DNA from: Saturnia japonica
Taxonomy: Eukaryota > Arthropoda > Insecta > Lepidoptera > Saturniidae
Length of the DNA: 64,000 nucleotides
Assembly (NCBI GenBank): GCA_033032175.1
Contig: CM065311.1
Span: 5,883,190 to 5,947,189 of the forward strand
Direction of reading: 5' to 3'
Made by a program: the position numbers and the translations under genes. This document shows, piece after piece, positions 32,906-44,572 of this stretch (position 1 is its first letter; each line of letters starts with the position of its first letter). The notes beneath the pieces were generated by a model that had not been told where the DNA came from, did not search any database, and worked only from the letters and a program-made list of their open reading frames with translations.

Positions 32906-35277
32906 ACCTTTAGGTCTCATAGAGTAGGTAGATAACCAGTCGGTCACACAGTCGGAAGTCAATTGCGTAATATTCTTTATTTCTATGTTTTAGGCGTGAT
33001 CCTTAATCATAATTCATGTTACAAAATATGTAAACAAAGGCACATGTTTAGAATGATTGGTCTCCACTGCGGTTGTAGCGCAGTTGAGACTTATCCTTAA
33101 TCTAAGGGCACATGTGTCTCTAGTACCTGTAGGTACATTTAACTTAATGACCTTATAATTAAATTCTTGAAGAGTAAAACTGATAAAGACAATAAATTAA
33201 ATTACCATGTTGTAAAGGTTGCTTGTATGTAACTTCGACAAATATTAATCGTGTGATCCCGTAGGATATTAATTTACGAGTAATGTACCTTTAAAAGTGT
33301 AAATTGAATAAATGAAACTGATTTTTTTCACAGTTTAACTTTACCTCGATCCATTTATTGACAAGTATTTGATTATTGTTTTTATGTTTTATTTAAAAAG
33401 TCTCTTAAGCATAGAGATCTGTCTAAGGAATGCTGGCCACAATCGTCCAACACTCGATCTCACAAATGTACTCTATCATAGAGTAGATTAATATAAAGGA
33501 TTATTATTACATATAATTATTATTATAAATTAATAAGGAAAGTAAATTTAAAGAACATAATGAAACACACATAATTATTTATTGTTTTTATTATGTTTAT
33601 GTTTAGTATCATATAGCTTAACATATTTTTTCATTTCAACATCCGCATTATAATTATATTTCACATAAAATTCGATTGATTCATTTATAACCCACAAATT
33701 ATACTAGTATACAACAACAATGCACCAAATATAAATAATAACATTAAGTGATATATCTTGAAACAGTCTTATTAAAGCATTTTTATGTTTATCACAATTA
33801 AAAGTAACAAATATTTCGATAACACACAAAATTTTTAATTGACAATGAACACGACCTCAACCACACCATATTACTCCTAGCGGAGAATGACAACTCCTTA
33901 TGTATTATTATACTCTTCTTCTTCTTCCTAACTTGGCAATCGGTCCTCTTTAATGAAGATCATTACTGCCATTATCGAGTGAATTATATTGTCATATGTT
34001 AGAAGATGGTGGCTCCCTTGTTAGAACTTTCTAGGGAATTTTTGTGGGATCTCGGAATGAATGCTTTCAGCTTATATTTATAATCCACCTTACTTATGCA
34101 CAAAACCAAACTATATCACGCAAAACGCCACCAATATTACATAATATAGGGTCAAAAACCTAAGTAAATGAATTAAAAATAACAACCACAACATGTCACT
34201 TCAAGATCCCGCCAAAAACTCCTTATTATACTCTATGATGACAACTGACATTGACTAGAGATGGATCGTGTAAATACACGTACATGCTAGATACTATTAT
34301 TTCAATACCAAGTATTTTGGCATCAATACATTGTGACCGAGTATCGAGTAAGAATCGATGAAAAGTACTTGGAACGGTACTCTAGCATTCTAGAATTAAT
34401 AGCAGATTTGAATTTCACATTAATTGTGAATAATTTTCAATTTTTGAAGGATTTTATATTATGCAGTGAAAGCACGACTGGAAGTCTTAACAACCTCTCG
34501 TTATAATTAAAAATTTGCATTACAGTATGTGACGTCATATTGCATTTGTTCATTATAATTGAATTTATTAGAAAGGTGGGAACAGGATGGAATATATTAA
34601 AATCATTTTCCCACGATGTAGAAATAGACGCCAGTGTTCTATACATAGCTGCCACCTTTGTGCTCAGTAAGAGGTTGTTTTGAAATGCTACCAAAAAGAT
34701 CACTGCTTCAGGAAATTATTTGTTGAGAAAATATTTTTTTAATAATTGTTTTTGAAAATCACTACCTAAGAAAGTATTGTAAGTTTTACTTGTATTTAAT
34801 TCCTAGAAAAAATAAATTATACTATACAAATAAGTATCGACTCTTTTCCACTGCTACGGTATCAAATAAAAGTATTATTCTTGACTGATATTGTTTCATC
34901 CCTAACATCAACAGTATAATCGATTCTGTTGTCCCATCTTGTGAGTAAAATAATAAATATTTAATGGAATAATTAGGAACACAACTATGAGATGGCGAGA
35001 TCAAAAAATTTATCTAAACTTAGTAGTAACTTTTCTCCCCCTGGACTCTATGCTCGAACTGATCGTTTAACCCATAGACCAATAACCAGAGGGTTTAACC
35101 GTCGATATGTAGAGGGGTGGTTAGAGCGCGTTGGGTGCATTAATACTGGCACCAGGCACTACACACTTGTCCAACAACCAAACTTCAAACTTCGACTCTG
35201 AACTCGACCGATTTAAATTGCCTATAGCCTCTGGTGCGCTCCAACCGCAGCGAGGACCAATCATTAGATTATCTTAG
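32906..35277. other. Intergenic stretch left of the hAT element
   Basis: Mostly AT-rich with no supported gene. A LINE 3' end-like piece lies at about 33905-34010. Confidence 0.4.
33905..34010 (-). repeat. 3' end fragment similar to the I-type LINE
   Basis: TCTTCTTCTTCTTCCTAACTTGGCAATC followed by TCCTCTTTAATGAAGATCATTACT resembles the 3' end of the I-type LINE at 5375-5450 (CTTCTTCTTATTTCAATCTTGGCAA). Only the 3' end is present. Confidence 0.35.
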
Positions 35278-35599
35278 CAGTGGCGTAGCTAGCATAAGTG
35301 GCACCCGGGGCGGATTTTATAGGTGTCACCCCAAAACTCAATCGAAACTGTTAAGATAAAAAAAAAGTTATAATCATTTACTTTTATTAAAATACGAGTA
35401 CCTATTACAAATATTTGAATATTATGTGAAACAAATTACTTTGTTAAAAATTAAAATTTCTTCCTTCTAGATTTGACACTAGCGAACTCCGAAATCACGT
35501 CTTCAAAATTTATATTTTGTGTTGCTTCATGTTCTATCGTTAAAATACCAAGATTGTCTAATCTGGTTTCAGTCATTGTAGACCGCAAGTAATTTTTAA

Positions 35600-37198
35600 T
35601 TAATTTTTATTTGCTGAAACTTCTCTCACATGAAGCAACTGATGCACATATTGTTATAAATAACTTTAGTGCGACCGTTAGATTCGGAAGAGATTCTGTA
35701 AAATCCCATTCCACAATAAATTTAAAAAAGTCCAGTGTCACCCAATTAGAGACAGTAATATTAGCCGCTTTTAAATGTCTTCTCAATCTTGGTATTTCTA
35801 AAAGGAGTTCTGTTTCTGATACTTCATCGTAAAGGTTAGTAAATTTTGATATAGCAAATTTTAACTGTTCAGTGTTTGCCGAAAGCAAGGTCTTTGACTG
35901 CACAACCTCAAACAATGAAGCTACGTCTTTAATGGACTTAACTCTTGTTTCGAGTTCAATATTAAATCTGTCTAGACATTCTAACATGTCCTTTTGAAGT
36001 TCCGCTCTAAGTGTAAGTCCAGCATCGGTGGACCATGCTAACTCACCGGGCATGTGTCTCTTGTGACGAATTCGTCGTTCCATCGAAATGTTGTATTTTT
36101 CCGATTTTTGTACAGCAAAATCTATTGCCTCTTCTGCTAGATGCACCGTTTCTCTCCAATGAATAGACGAAGTGCTTCTAGTTTTATGATTATTTCATCA
36201 ACACATAAACCTTTACTTTGTAATGCAATCTGAGCATTGCTCACTTCCCTTAGCACATCATTTCAAAAGAAAAGAAAACAAAGAAATGAGAAATTGCACA
36301 CAGCAGGCATAAGATTTTGTGCAGCACTTCTAGTTTCTAAATTTACGTCTTGGTCACATAGTTCCTCAATTGCAGATATTATCCCATCAAAATTTTCAGC
36401 TAATACTTTTACTGCACCATAATGAGCACTCCAACGCGTTGTCGAAAGTCTTTTAACAGATGCTTTGCAGTGATTGAGGAGCACTTCCCAACGGCTTGTG
36501 GAAGTTGAAAAAAAGTTAAATATTGTTTCCACTGCTCCGAAAAATGTAACACAAGTCACATTTTGTGCGAACGAATGTTGGCCGCATAAATTAATTGAAT
36601 GATCTATACAACCAATAAAAATTGCTTTATTGTTTTTTTCTTTTATAATAGCTTGCACTCCTCCGTGTATACCAATCATAACTGCAGCATTATCATAACC
36701 TTGAGAATGACACATCATAATATCTAAGCCATCGTTTTCAAGCTTCTTTAGTATTTCAGCGCTTAAATCAGCTGCTTTTTTTCCATGTAAAGGAAAGAAT
36801 CCTAAGAATACTTCTTTGACTTCTACTTTTCTATTATTAATTTTTACATAACGAATCACTTCAGACATTTGATCGACATGTGAAACGTCAGGTGTGCTAT
36901 CAAACATGATTCCCACAGACTATTAGATGTACAAGTAATGATTCCGAAATATTTGGCCGATTTAATTTAGTTGACAAGCTGAAATTTTACATGATTAGCT
37001 AAAACATTTACGAACTCATTTTGTATTTCTGGCGATAAATATGTTACTTTAGGTGATTTTTCCTGCTCCAAATATAGTATATGTTCTTTGAGTACTGCAT
37101 CATAATTTGACAGCAGTTTAACTAGTTCTAAGAAATTACATTTATTAGACGACCCTCGGGTTTCATCATGTCCACGAAATGCTAGGTTTTGTTTAGCC
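35600..37198 (-). pseudogene. hAT transposase, middle and C-terminal part (broken)
   Basis: Minus-strand fragments. 37198-36967 contains NLAFRGHDET and FLELVKLLSNYD, the DUF4371 opening of ZMYM-like hAT transposases. 36916-36263 is a 217-residue frame with the RNase H-like core (MCHSQGYDNAAVM, TRWSAHYGAV). 36146-35607 ends with PNLTVALKLFITICASVASCERSFSK, the hAT dimerisation motif. Frame breaks lie near 36940 and 36200, and the tail beyond the ERSFSK motif is decayed. It joins the N-terminal part (45485-46338) once the LINE is removed. The transposase is inactive. Confidence 0.75.
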
Positions 37199-37518
37199 AG
37201 GGGTGCGATGTCAGAAACCTCCTCGTGGTGCACCCCGGGCAACGTCGACCAGTCTGGTCGGCGGCTAATATCTGACGCGTTCTTCCTGGTATTCCTCTGC
37301 TTATCAGAGGGGACCGTGGAGGAGCGCCGGCTGGAGGACCGTTAAAAGCTCCTGGTTGTGGCGTGTGAGCAGCGCACCCAGTACCGGGCTGAGGCCGATG
37401 AGGGCTCAATTTGAGTCCCAAGGGCCCAGTTCCGGGTAGCGGCTGGTGGGATCGGTTGTTTTCATACCGGTCCCGGCAGGCGTACTGCGAACTGACGTAT
37501 AAGCAAGTATGATGGACA

Positions 37519-38754
37519 AGCTTATCGACAGTGGCTGTCATTGATAGGAAGCGATCGCATGGCGATAAGGCTGGTGCGGACGGGGTGGCCCCCAGCAAGG
37601 TGACGACGGCCCAGAGGGGTAAAGCCCGTATCCTGGGCTCCTCTGCTGGGGTGCCACGTGCAGCGGCAGTAGGTGAGGCAGTCGGGGCAAACTGTCCTGC
37701 TTCCGCACCGGCCTGCACTGAAGAGGCGGTTGCTGTCGCAGATGTAGGGGTACTCGATGGGATCGAGTTGCTCGACCCGGAGACATTGAGAACCCTCGCC
37801 AAAGAGCAGTGGATGGGATCCTTAAGGTTGCCAAAACCTCTGGCAACCTTAAGGGTACCTATGTAAAAAAGCTGAAAGAGGCGGCCTGGATCCTTCAAGA
37901 GGTGACCGCCACTGCTCTAGCGCGCACGGTGGCGGAGGAGACCCTCCTTCTCCGGCGTGAGACGAGGAGGCTCTGTCAAGAGGTGGAGAGCCTCAAGGCG
38001 GAGCTCGCCTCGTTGCGCAGCCGGGGAGAGGTTCCTCCTGTGCCACCTCCAGTACTAGTGCCGCCAGACTGCCCTAGTCAGGGAGAAGATCAGCTTCCGC
38101 GGATATTGCTGGACGCCATGGGGGTCCATAAGGAGCGGATGGAGCGGTCTCTCCGGGTCATGATGGGGGAGGTCATGACCGTCCAAATTGGGGCGCTGGA
38201 AGATCGTCTCCTCCCCGCCCCAGTGGTTCGCCCCTCTTTGGCTTCAGACAAGAGGGCTGTTCGAAGTCCCACATCTTCCAAGCCAACAAGACCCAAGAGT
38301 GTGGGTCCGAAATCTGTCGTACCGACAACTGCGACTGCTGAGAGCACGACGTCGGTAGCACCTCTGGGGATGGATTGGGTCCCGTTGCCAAGCTCGACAT
38401 CTGACCCTGCTCCGGATATTGCTGCGCCCGGAACGGAAGAGTGGTCTACCGTGACCCGTCGTCGAAAGAGGAAGCCCGCAAAGGCACCAACGACAACGGC
38501 AGGACCGGTTCCTGCCTCTCAACGGAGAGCGAATCGGGCCAAGCCGTAGAAGAAGAAGCTCCCCTCGACGCCGCGATCGGCTGCGGTGATTGTCACACTC
38601 CGGCCTGAGGCAGTGGAGAGGGGAGTGACGTACAAGATGGCACTCATGGGGATAGACAGAGTAGCGATAGCCGAATTAGGCATTAATAACCTGTCGCTTC
38701 GCCCTGCGGCCTTGAGATTCCTGGCACCCGTGGTCCGGAGCAGGCTGACGGGTT
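37519..38754 (+). pseudogene. R1-like LINE ORF1, copy 2, 5' part (broken)
   Basis: Matches the copy 1 ORF1 from about residue 60. The first 58 codons are lost in the 280 bp deletion. A G-to-T-type difference turns an AAG codon of copy 1 into TAG at about 38547 (right after AKP), and further frame changes occur near 37800 and 38715. The BEL/Pao insertion ends the reading at 38754. Confidence 0.75.
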
Positions 38755-38906
38755 TGTTGTGAAATCCGAATGTATTCGTTTTTTGAAGTGGTTGCGTTGG
38801 CAACAGTTGTTGTTAGAAAAATAAAGAGAATTGAGAAAATGTGAATCCTCGTTAATATTTTAATCCTTAATTTAAATAAATAGAACCGTAGCGTAATAAT
38901 ATTACA
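38755..38906 (+). repeat. BEL/Pao 5' LTR (152 bp)
   Basis: Starts TGTTGTGAAATCC and ends AATATTACA, the usual TG...CA form. It contains an AATAAA-type signal. It is identical, base for base by eye, to the 3' LTR. Confidence 0.9.
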
Positions 38907-38925
38907 TTGTGGCGACCGTGACTGT
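38907..38925 (+). promoter_or_regulatory. Primer-binding site of the BEL/Pao element
   Basis: TGGCGACCGTGAC follows the 5' LTR after three bases. This word is the known complement of a tRNA-Arg 3' end used by some insect retrotransposons; the tRNA identity here is an inference. Confidence 0.6.
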
Positions 38926-38945
38926 GGTAATTTACGATACTAAAT

Positions 38946-41900
38946 ATGGAGTCAAAAATTAAGGAGAGAACTGTGACGCGTAGATTATTCACGAAGGCAG
39001 CGAATAATATGGAATCCACATTGAGCCGGCATTATGAGACAAATAAAGAAAAACCGGAACAGTGTGAGATGAGAATGCACTGGATAAAATTAAAAGAATT
39101 ATATGAGAGGCTTCAGTGTCAAAATGAAGAAATAAGAAAATTACTTTTGTCTACACAAGATTGGAATGAAAGTGATTTAGAGTCAGAAGAGGAAGACTGT
39201 GAAAAATATCAGACGAGATGGCTGCTTCTAAACGCTAAATACGAGGATTATAATAACAGCAGTATAAAAATGAAAGGTAACATCAAACAATTAAAATTGC
39301 CTCCCATTGAGTTAAAGAAATTCGATGGCAATGTGAAAAATTGGTTATCCTTTTGGGGTCAATTTAAAAAGATAGACGAGGACCTATCAATGGATAATGA
39401 TGACAAATTTTATTATCTACTGCAATCTATCACACCCAATACAGAGGTTCGTGCATTAGTAGAAAGTTACCCACCATATGGTGATAATTATAAGGAGTGT
39501 ATGGCTCAATTAAAATCTAGATATGCCCGAGATGAGCTATTAATACAAGTATATGTCAGAGAGTTGTTGTCACTGATCTTGCTCAAAGTTGAAGGAGGTA
39601 AGTTAGATCTTACAACATTATATGACAAGCTGAATGCACAGCTTAGAGCTCTTGAGATGTTAGGTGTTACAAAAGAGAAGTATTCAGCATTTATTTTACC
39701 AATGGTTGAATCTTCATTGCCACATGATATACTAAAAGCGTGGGAACGTTCTACAACACATACTATAAATATGGAGGAAGAGTTGACAAATCTATTATCA
39801 TTTCTCAAGAAAGAAGTGGAAAGTGAACAAAGAATTGCTATGGCCAAGAACACCTTTAGTACAGAAACAAATAATAATTCTGAACCAACAGCTAGTTGTT
39901 TAATAGCACAGTCTAAAACACCAGTGAAGAAATCAAAGAGTTGTATATGGTGTGATAAGGAAACACACTCAAATATGGAATGCTACAAGATGACGAAAAT
40001 GTCTGTTGAACAAAGAGAGGAACATCTAAGAAAGAAGAAAGCATGTCTCATTTGTCTGAAAGTTGGACATTATGCAAAAGTATGTAAATCTTTTGTAAAA
40101 TGTTTTATATGTGGAAAAAGACACTCATCAGTGTTATGCTACACACAAAAGGCCAGATCTAAAACTGAGAATAATGATTTATCAACATCATTGTCAGCAC
40201 AGAGTCAGTCAGGACAAAAGGAGACTTTACTACAAACTGTTACTGTCAACATTGTATACAATGGAAAGAAGAAAACAGTAAGAGCACTCTTGGACAATGG
40301 GTCTCAGAGATCATACATACTACAAGATGTGGTACAAGAACTGAAAATTCCAGCTATCAGTAAGGAGTTCTTAACTCATTCTTTATTTGGTGGAGTGACT
40401 GTTAACACTAAGGAACACAGAGTGTATAGTTTTAATGTTGAGAATTTGGACAGTACATTTATATTTAATATAACAGCCTTAAGCCAATCTTGTATATGTA
40501 AATATATTCCAAGGGTCAATAAGTGTGACACACAGATTTATAATATGTTACAACAACATGGTATAACTCTGACAGATAATGTAGAATGTTCAACAGAGAT
40601 TGGCCTATTGATAGGTTCAGATTTTTCAGGTGTTTTAATGACACCAAATGTAATACAATTGGAGAATGGTATGACAGGTATAAAAACTAAACTAGGTTGG
40701 ACTTTACAAGGAACACAGGTGAGTTCTACATTAAATAATATTATAACTACAACTTTATTCTGTATTAATAATAAAAACGATTTAACAGGTTATTGGTTGT
40801 TGGAGACATTAGGTATTCGAGATCCTGTTGAAGTAAAATCTAACAGTGAAATAGAGGCTGAGGTGATTATGAGGTTTGAAGAAAGCATAAAAGTTAATTC
40901 TGAAAACAGGTATGAAGTTCAGCTTCCTTGGAAACCAGGTCATGATAATTTATTAAATAATTATGATTTAGCATTTAAAAGATTAGAGTCAATGACTAAG
41001 AAATTAGTATCTAATGGTACTTTTGATAGTTATGATGCTATAATAAAGAATTGGCAAGAATCAGGTATAGTTGAGCTTGTGTTAAATTCTGAAAGGAATA
41101 AAAGTAAATCACATTACTTACCCCACAAGCCAGTGTTTAAAGACTCGAGTTTAACAACAACAATAAGACCAGTATTTGATGCTTCTGCATGTGATATTAA
41201 CGGAAGGTCATTAAACTATTGTTTAGAGAAAGGGATGAATTTTCTAGAGCAAATTCCTACATTAATTGCACAGTTCAGAAAAAGAGCCATAGGTATAACA
41301 GCTGATATAGCAAAAGCATTTTTACAAATTGTTGTTATGCCCAGTGATAGAGAGTGTTTAAGTTTTTTGTGGTGGAAAGATAATAAAAGGACTGAAGTTT
41401 TAACTTACAGACATTGCAGAGTTGTATTTGGACTAATATGTAGCCCATTTTTATTGTCTGCAACTATTCAGCATCACTTGAGGCAGGTAACAGATGAATA
41501 TACAGAGTCAGCACAATTACTGAAAAAGTCATTCTATGTAGATAATTGTGTAACCAGCTTAGACTATGAATCGGAGGTATGTAAATTTATATATGACTCT
41601 AAACAAATCATGAATAAAGTTAAGTTTGACTTAAGACAGTGGGTTACAGCACCAATGCATATTAATGAAACAAATGAATCTGAAATATCAGTACTCGGTC
41701 TTGTGTGGGATACCGTTTCAGACAAACTTTGCTGTAATACACAAGATCTGCCTACATATGAAGATATCAAAAATATCACAAAGAGACATCTATTGTCAAT
41801 AACTCAGAAAATATTTGATCCTATTGGATTCATATGTCCAGCTATGTTAACGCCTAAGTTGATACTAAAAGAAACTTGGCGTCGGGAGCTTGTGTGGGAT

Positions 41901-44156
41901 GAAATATTACCCACAGATTTGTTGAATAAATTTCAAGATTGGTATAAATATATAACATACCTTAATATTTGTAAAATTCCTCGACGTTTGACTACTGAAT
42001 TAATTAAAGAATGCAAGCTGGGCCTACACATGTTTTGCGATGCTAGTAAAGATGGATATGGAGCTTGTGTTTTTTTGAGGGCGCAGAAAAATAATAAAAT
42101 ATCAGTACAATTAGTAGCCGCGAAGGCTAGAGTATCACCACCAAAGAATATGACTATCCCCAGATTGGAGTTAACTGCTGCTTTGATAGGGACAAGATTA
42201 CTTACAAATGTACAAAAAAGTCTCCAGCTTACTGAGTATGATATATATTGCTGGTCAGATTCTTGTGTAGTTCTATACTGGATAAAAAGAGAACTAGCGT
42301 GGAACACATTTGTAGGAAACAGAGTAAAGGAAATTAGAGAAAATACTAATTCACATAATTGGCATCATATTCCAGGTCAGCAGAATTGGGCCGACATAGC
42401 TTCCAGAGGATGCAATGCAAAAGTTCTCGCCGAAATGCATTGGTGGGAGGGTCCAGAGTGGTTGCACTTGGAACCTGATCAGTGGCCTAAGGCGGAGTTG
42501 CTGATTGAGGAAAAAGAGGCACATGTCGAACTTAAGAAAACTGTATGCAATATAAACATTAGTTTAAATGAGAGTATATTAAAACAATTGGAAAACTATT
42601 TCAGTAAATATACAAAGATTGTAAGAACGTTGGCCTGGGTAATGAGATTTATATATAATATACGTAATAAAAATAATAAGAGGATTGGTGAAATAGCATA
42701 CAGTGAATTTAACGAGGCTGAAAAGCATATAATAAAATTTATACAACATGAAAATATGGAGTTGATTGAAAAGAAGAGTGAAAGTCTGACACAGTTTTAT
42801 GATAAAGAAGGAATATTAAGAGTTAAAACAAAATTGCTGCTATCAGATTTTCCTGAACAAATAAAAACTCCTTACCTACTTTTAGCGAATAATCCTATTG
42901 TGACTGCACTAGTGAGACAAAGACATGTACAGCTACAACATGCAGGCACCAATCAGCTAATTGCAGACATCCGGTCTAGATTCTGGATAATAGGAATTCG
43001 TCGCCTAGTGAGATCAGTTATATCTAAATGCATCATATGTATAAGACATAGATCAAAACCAGTACAAGCACCGACTGCTCCATTACCTACAGAACGTGTA
43101 ACATGTTCAGCACCGTTTCAAACAACAGGAGTTGATCTCGCTGGACCTCTTTATTTGAAAAATGGAGAGAAATGCTGGATTGTGCTTTACACTTGTGCTG
43201 TCTATCGTGCAGTACATCTAGAATTGACTAAGTCCTTGTCCACAGAATCATTTATAATGACATTAAGGAGATTTATAGCACGACGTGGTCGCATCGACAC
43301 GCTTATGTCAGACCAAGGCACTAATTTTAAAGGAATTAAACATCTACTTACCTTGTTAGATTGGGATGAAATCCAAAGACGCTCGATGATAGAACGCATA
43401 ACGTGGAAAATGAATGTACCTTCTGCTGCTTGGTGGGGAGGGTATTGGGAGCGTCTGATAAGAATAATGAAAGATTTACTGCGTCGTGTCTTAGGAAAAT
43501 CATCTGTATCATACGATGAGCTTCAAACTATTCTTTGTGACTGTGAAGCCACAATGAATGGCCGTCCATTGACATATGTTAACAACGATAAAGCTGAAGC
43601 ATTGGATCCATTGACACCAGCACATTTCATACAGCCTTTGAGCAACACAGATGTAACTGATATTGATCAGATTGACGCAAAAGGCATGAATAAACGTCTA
43701 AGATACTTACAAAATCTTCGAGAGCAATTTAGACATAGATTCAAGACTGAATATTTAACAATGTTAGTGCAAAGAGGAAGAGAAAAGGCTGATAGTCTGA
43801 AAGTAGGAGATATTGTTTTAATTGAAACCGGAGATAAAAGGATAAAGTGGCCTTTAGGATTAATCGAAGAAATTTACCCTGGAAGAGATGGTATTAGCAG
43901 ATCTGCACGCGTGAGAACATCTGTAGGGTACAAGGTTCGTCCTTTTCAAAGACTGTACAAACTAGAAATCACATGTACTGATTTTAGTTTTTTGAAGACA
44001 GATTCTGATGATCAAAATAGCCCAACAGGTAATGATAGTTTATTAAACTCTAATTCAGCAGATCAACAAAGATCAATGAGTCCTGAGAAACCACAGTTGA
44101 AGACTCGCAGCGGTAGGGTGGTAAAACTGCCAAGTGAGTATAAGTTATATGTTTAA
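38946..44156 (+). CDS. BEL/Pao gag-pol polyprotein, 1736 residues, intact
   Basis: The start ATG is 39 bp after the LTR and there is no internal stop. Gag: residues about 1-430, with the DUF1759-type segment LKKFDGNVKNWLSFW near 123 and three knuckles CIWC (333), CLICLKVGHYAKVC (367) and CFICGKRHSSVLC (386). Protease: LLDNGSQ, active Asp at about 450. Reverse transcriptase: RPVFDAS near 741, ADIAKAF near 786, and FYVDN near 863 (the family often has YVDD or YVDN). RNase H: FCDASKDGYGA near 1030, RLELTAAL near 1073 and WSDSCVVL near 1103. Integrase: an HHCC zinc site (H about 1327 and 1332, C about 1362 and 1365) and a D-D-E triad at about 1397, 1456 and 1502. It ends with a basic tail. All catalytic residues looked for are present. 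AT-rich codons separate it from the GC-rich LINE around it. Confidence 0.92.
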   Translation: MESKIKERTVTRRLFTKAANNMESTLSRHYETNKEKPEQCEMRMHWIKLKELYERLQCQNEEIRKLLLSTQDWNESDLESEEEDCEKYQTRWLLLNAKYEDYNNSSIKMKGNIKQLKLPPIELKKFDGNVKNWLSFWGQFKKIDEDLSMDNDDKFYYLLQSITPNTEVRALVESYPPYGDNYKECMAQLKSRYARDELLIQVYVRELLSLILLKVEGGKLDLTTLYDKLNAQLRALEMLGVTKEKYSAFILPMVESSLPHDILKAWERSTTHTINMEEELTNLLSFLKKEVESEQRIAMAKNTFSTETNNNSEPTASCLIAQSKTPVKKSKSCIWCDKETHSNMECYKMTKMSVEQREEHLRKKKACLICLKVGHYAKVCKSFVKCFICGKRHSSVLCYTQKARSKTENNDLSTSLSAQSQSGQKETLLQTVTVNIVYNGKKKTVRALLDNGSQRSYILQDVVQELKIPAISKEFLTHSLFGGVTVNTKEHRVYSFNVENLDSTFIFNITALSQSCICKYIPRVNKCDTQIYNMLQQHGITLTDNVECSTEIGLLIGSDFSGVLMTPNVIQLENGMTGIKTKLGWTLQGTQVSSTLNNIITTTLFCINNKNDLTGYWLLETLGIRDPVEVKSNSEIEAEVIMRFEESIKVNSENRYEVQLPWKPGHDNLLNNYDLAFKRLESMTKKLVSNGTFDSYDAIIKNWQESGIVELVLNSERNKSKSHYLPHKPVFKDSSLTTTIRPVFDASACDINGRSLNYCLEKGMNFLEQIPTLIAQFRKRAIGITADIAKAFLQIVVMPSDRECLSFLWWKDNKRTEVLTYRHCRVVFGLICSPFLLSATIQHHLRQVTDEYTESAQLLKKSFYVDNCVTSLDYESEVCKFIYDSKQIMNKVKFDLRQWVTAPMHINETNESEISVLGLVWDTVSDKLCCNTQDLPTYEDIKNITKRHLLSITQKIFDPIGFICPAMLTPKLILKETWRRELVWDEILPTDLLNKFQDWYKYITYLNICKIPRRLTTELIKECKLGLHMFCDASKDGYGACVFLRAQKNNKISVQLVAAKARVSPPKNMTIPRLELTAALIGTRLLTNVQKSLQLTEYDIYCWSDSCVVLYWIKRELAWNTFVGNRVKEIRENTNSHNWHHIPGQQNWADIASRGCNAKVLAEMHWWEGPEWLHLEPDQWPKAELLIEEKEAHVELKKTVCNINISLNESILKQLENYFSKYTKIVRTLAWVMRFIYNIRNKNNKRIGEIAYSEFNEAEKHIIKFIQHENMELIEKKSESLTQFYDKEGILRVKTKLLLSDFPEQIKTPYLLLANNPIVTALVRQRHVQLQHAGTNQLIADIRSRFWIIGIRRLVRSVISKCIICIRHRSKPVQAPTAPLPTERVTCSAPFQTTGVDLAGPLYLKNGEKCWIVLYTCAVYRAVHLELTKSLSTESFIMTLRRFIARRGRIDTLMSDQGTNFKGIKHLLTLLDWDEIQRRSMIERITWKMNVPSAAWWGGYWERLIRIMKDLLRRVLGKSSVSYDELQTILCDCEATMNGRPLTYVNNDKAEALDPLTPAHFIQPLSNTDVTDIDQIDAKGMNKRLRYLQNLREQFRHRFKTEYLTMLVQRGREKADSLKVGDIVLIETGDKRIKWPLGLIEEIYPGRDGISRSARVRTSVGYKVRPFQRLYKLEITCTDFSFLKTDSDDQNSPTGNDSLLNSNSADQQRSMSPEKPQLKTRSGRVVKLPSEYKLYV

Positions 44157-44411
44157 ATTCTTTATTCTAAACTGTCTTTTATAGCAATCTCCATATTTAG
44201 TTTATTTTTTGTTACTAATTATCTGTCAGACAAATATGATACATTATATTAATTTATAATTGTAAAACTATTATTATAATTAATAATGGCAATGGTTGTA
44301 ATTTTTTCATATTGTGATAGAGCTTCGAGGAAAGTTGTAAATTGTTAAATTTTTATATAATATAATTGTACTTCAGTAATATAACATTCGGATATATACT
44401 TTGTTTCGGTG

Positions 44412-44420
44412 TGCGGAGGA
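44412..44420 (+). promoter_or_regulatory. Polypurine tract of the BEL/Pao element
   Basis: GCGGAGGA lies immediately upstream of the 3' LTR, where plus-strand priming occurs. Confidence 0.6.
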
Positions 44421-44572
44421 TGTTGTGAAATCCGAATGTATTCGTTTTTTGAAGTGGTTGCGTTGGCAACAGTTGTTGTTAGAAAAATAAAGAGAATTGA
44501 GAAAATGTGAATCCTCGTTAATATTTTAATCCTTAATTTAAATAAATAGAACCGTAGCGTAATAATATTACA
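44421..44572 (+). repeat. BEL/Pao 3' LTR (152 bp)
   Basis: Identical to the 5' LTR at 38755-38906. It is followed directly by the GGGTT duplication and by resumption of the LINE ORF1 sequence. Confidence 0.9.

Larger units (their letters stand above)
38755..44572 (+). mobile_element. Intact BEL/Pao LTR retrotransposon
   Basis: 5818 bp bounded by two identical 152 bp LTRs and a 5 bp target duplication GGGTT (38750-38754 and 44573-44577). It has a primer-binding site directly after the 5' LTR, a purine tract before the 3' LTR, and one uninterrupted polyprotein frame. Domain order gag, protease, RT, RNase H, integrase defines BEL/Pao. There is no envelope-like frame. It inserted into ORF1 of LINE copy 2 in the same orientation. 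Identical LTRs and an intact frame indicate a very recent insertion, possibly still active. Confidence 0.92.

Noticed and set aside
34437..34703. 88-codon minus-strand frame
   Set aside because: AT-rich, no motif, no splice context; probably chance.
37182..38803. Minus-strand frames of up to 238 codons opposite LINE copy 2
   Set aside because: Same reason; they lie opposite the proven ORF1 and its leader.
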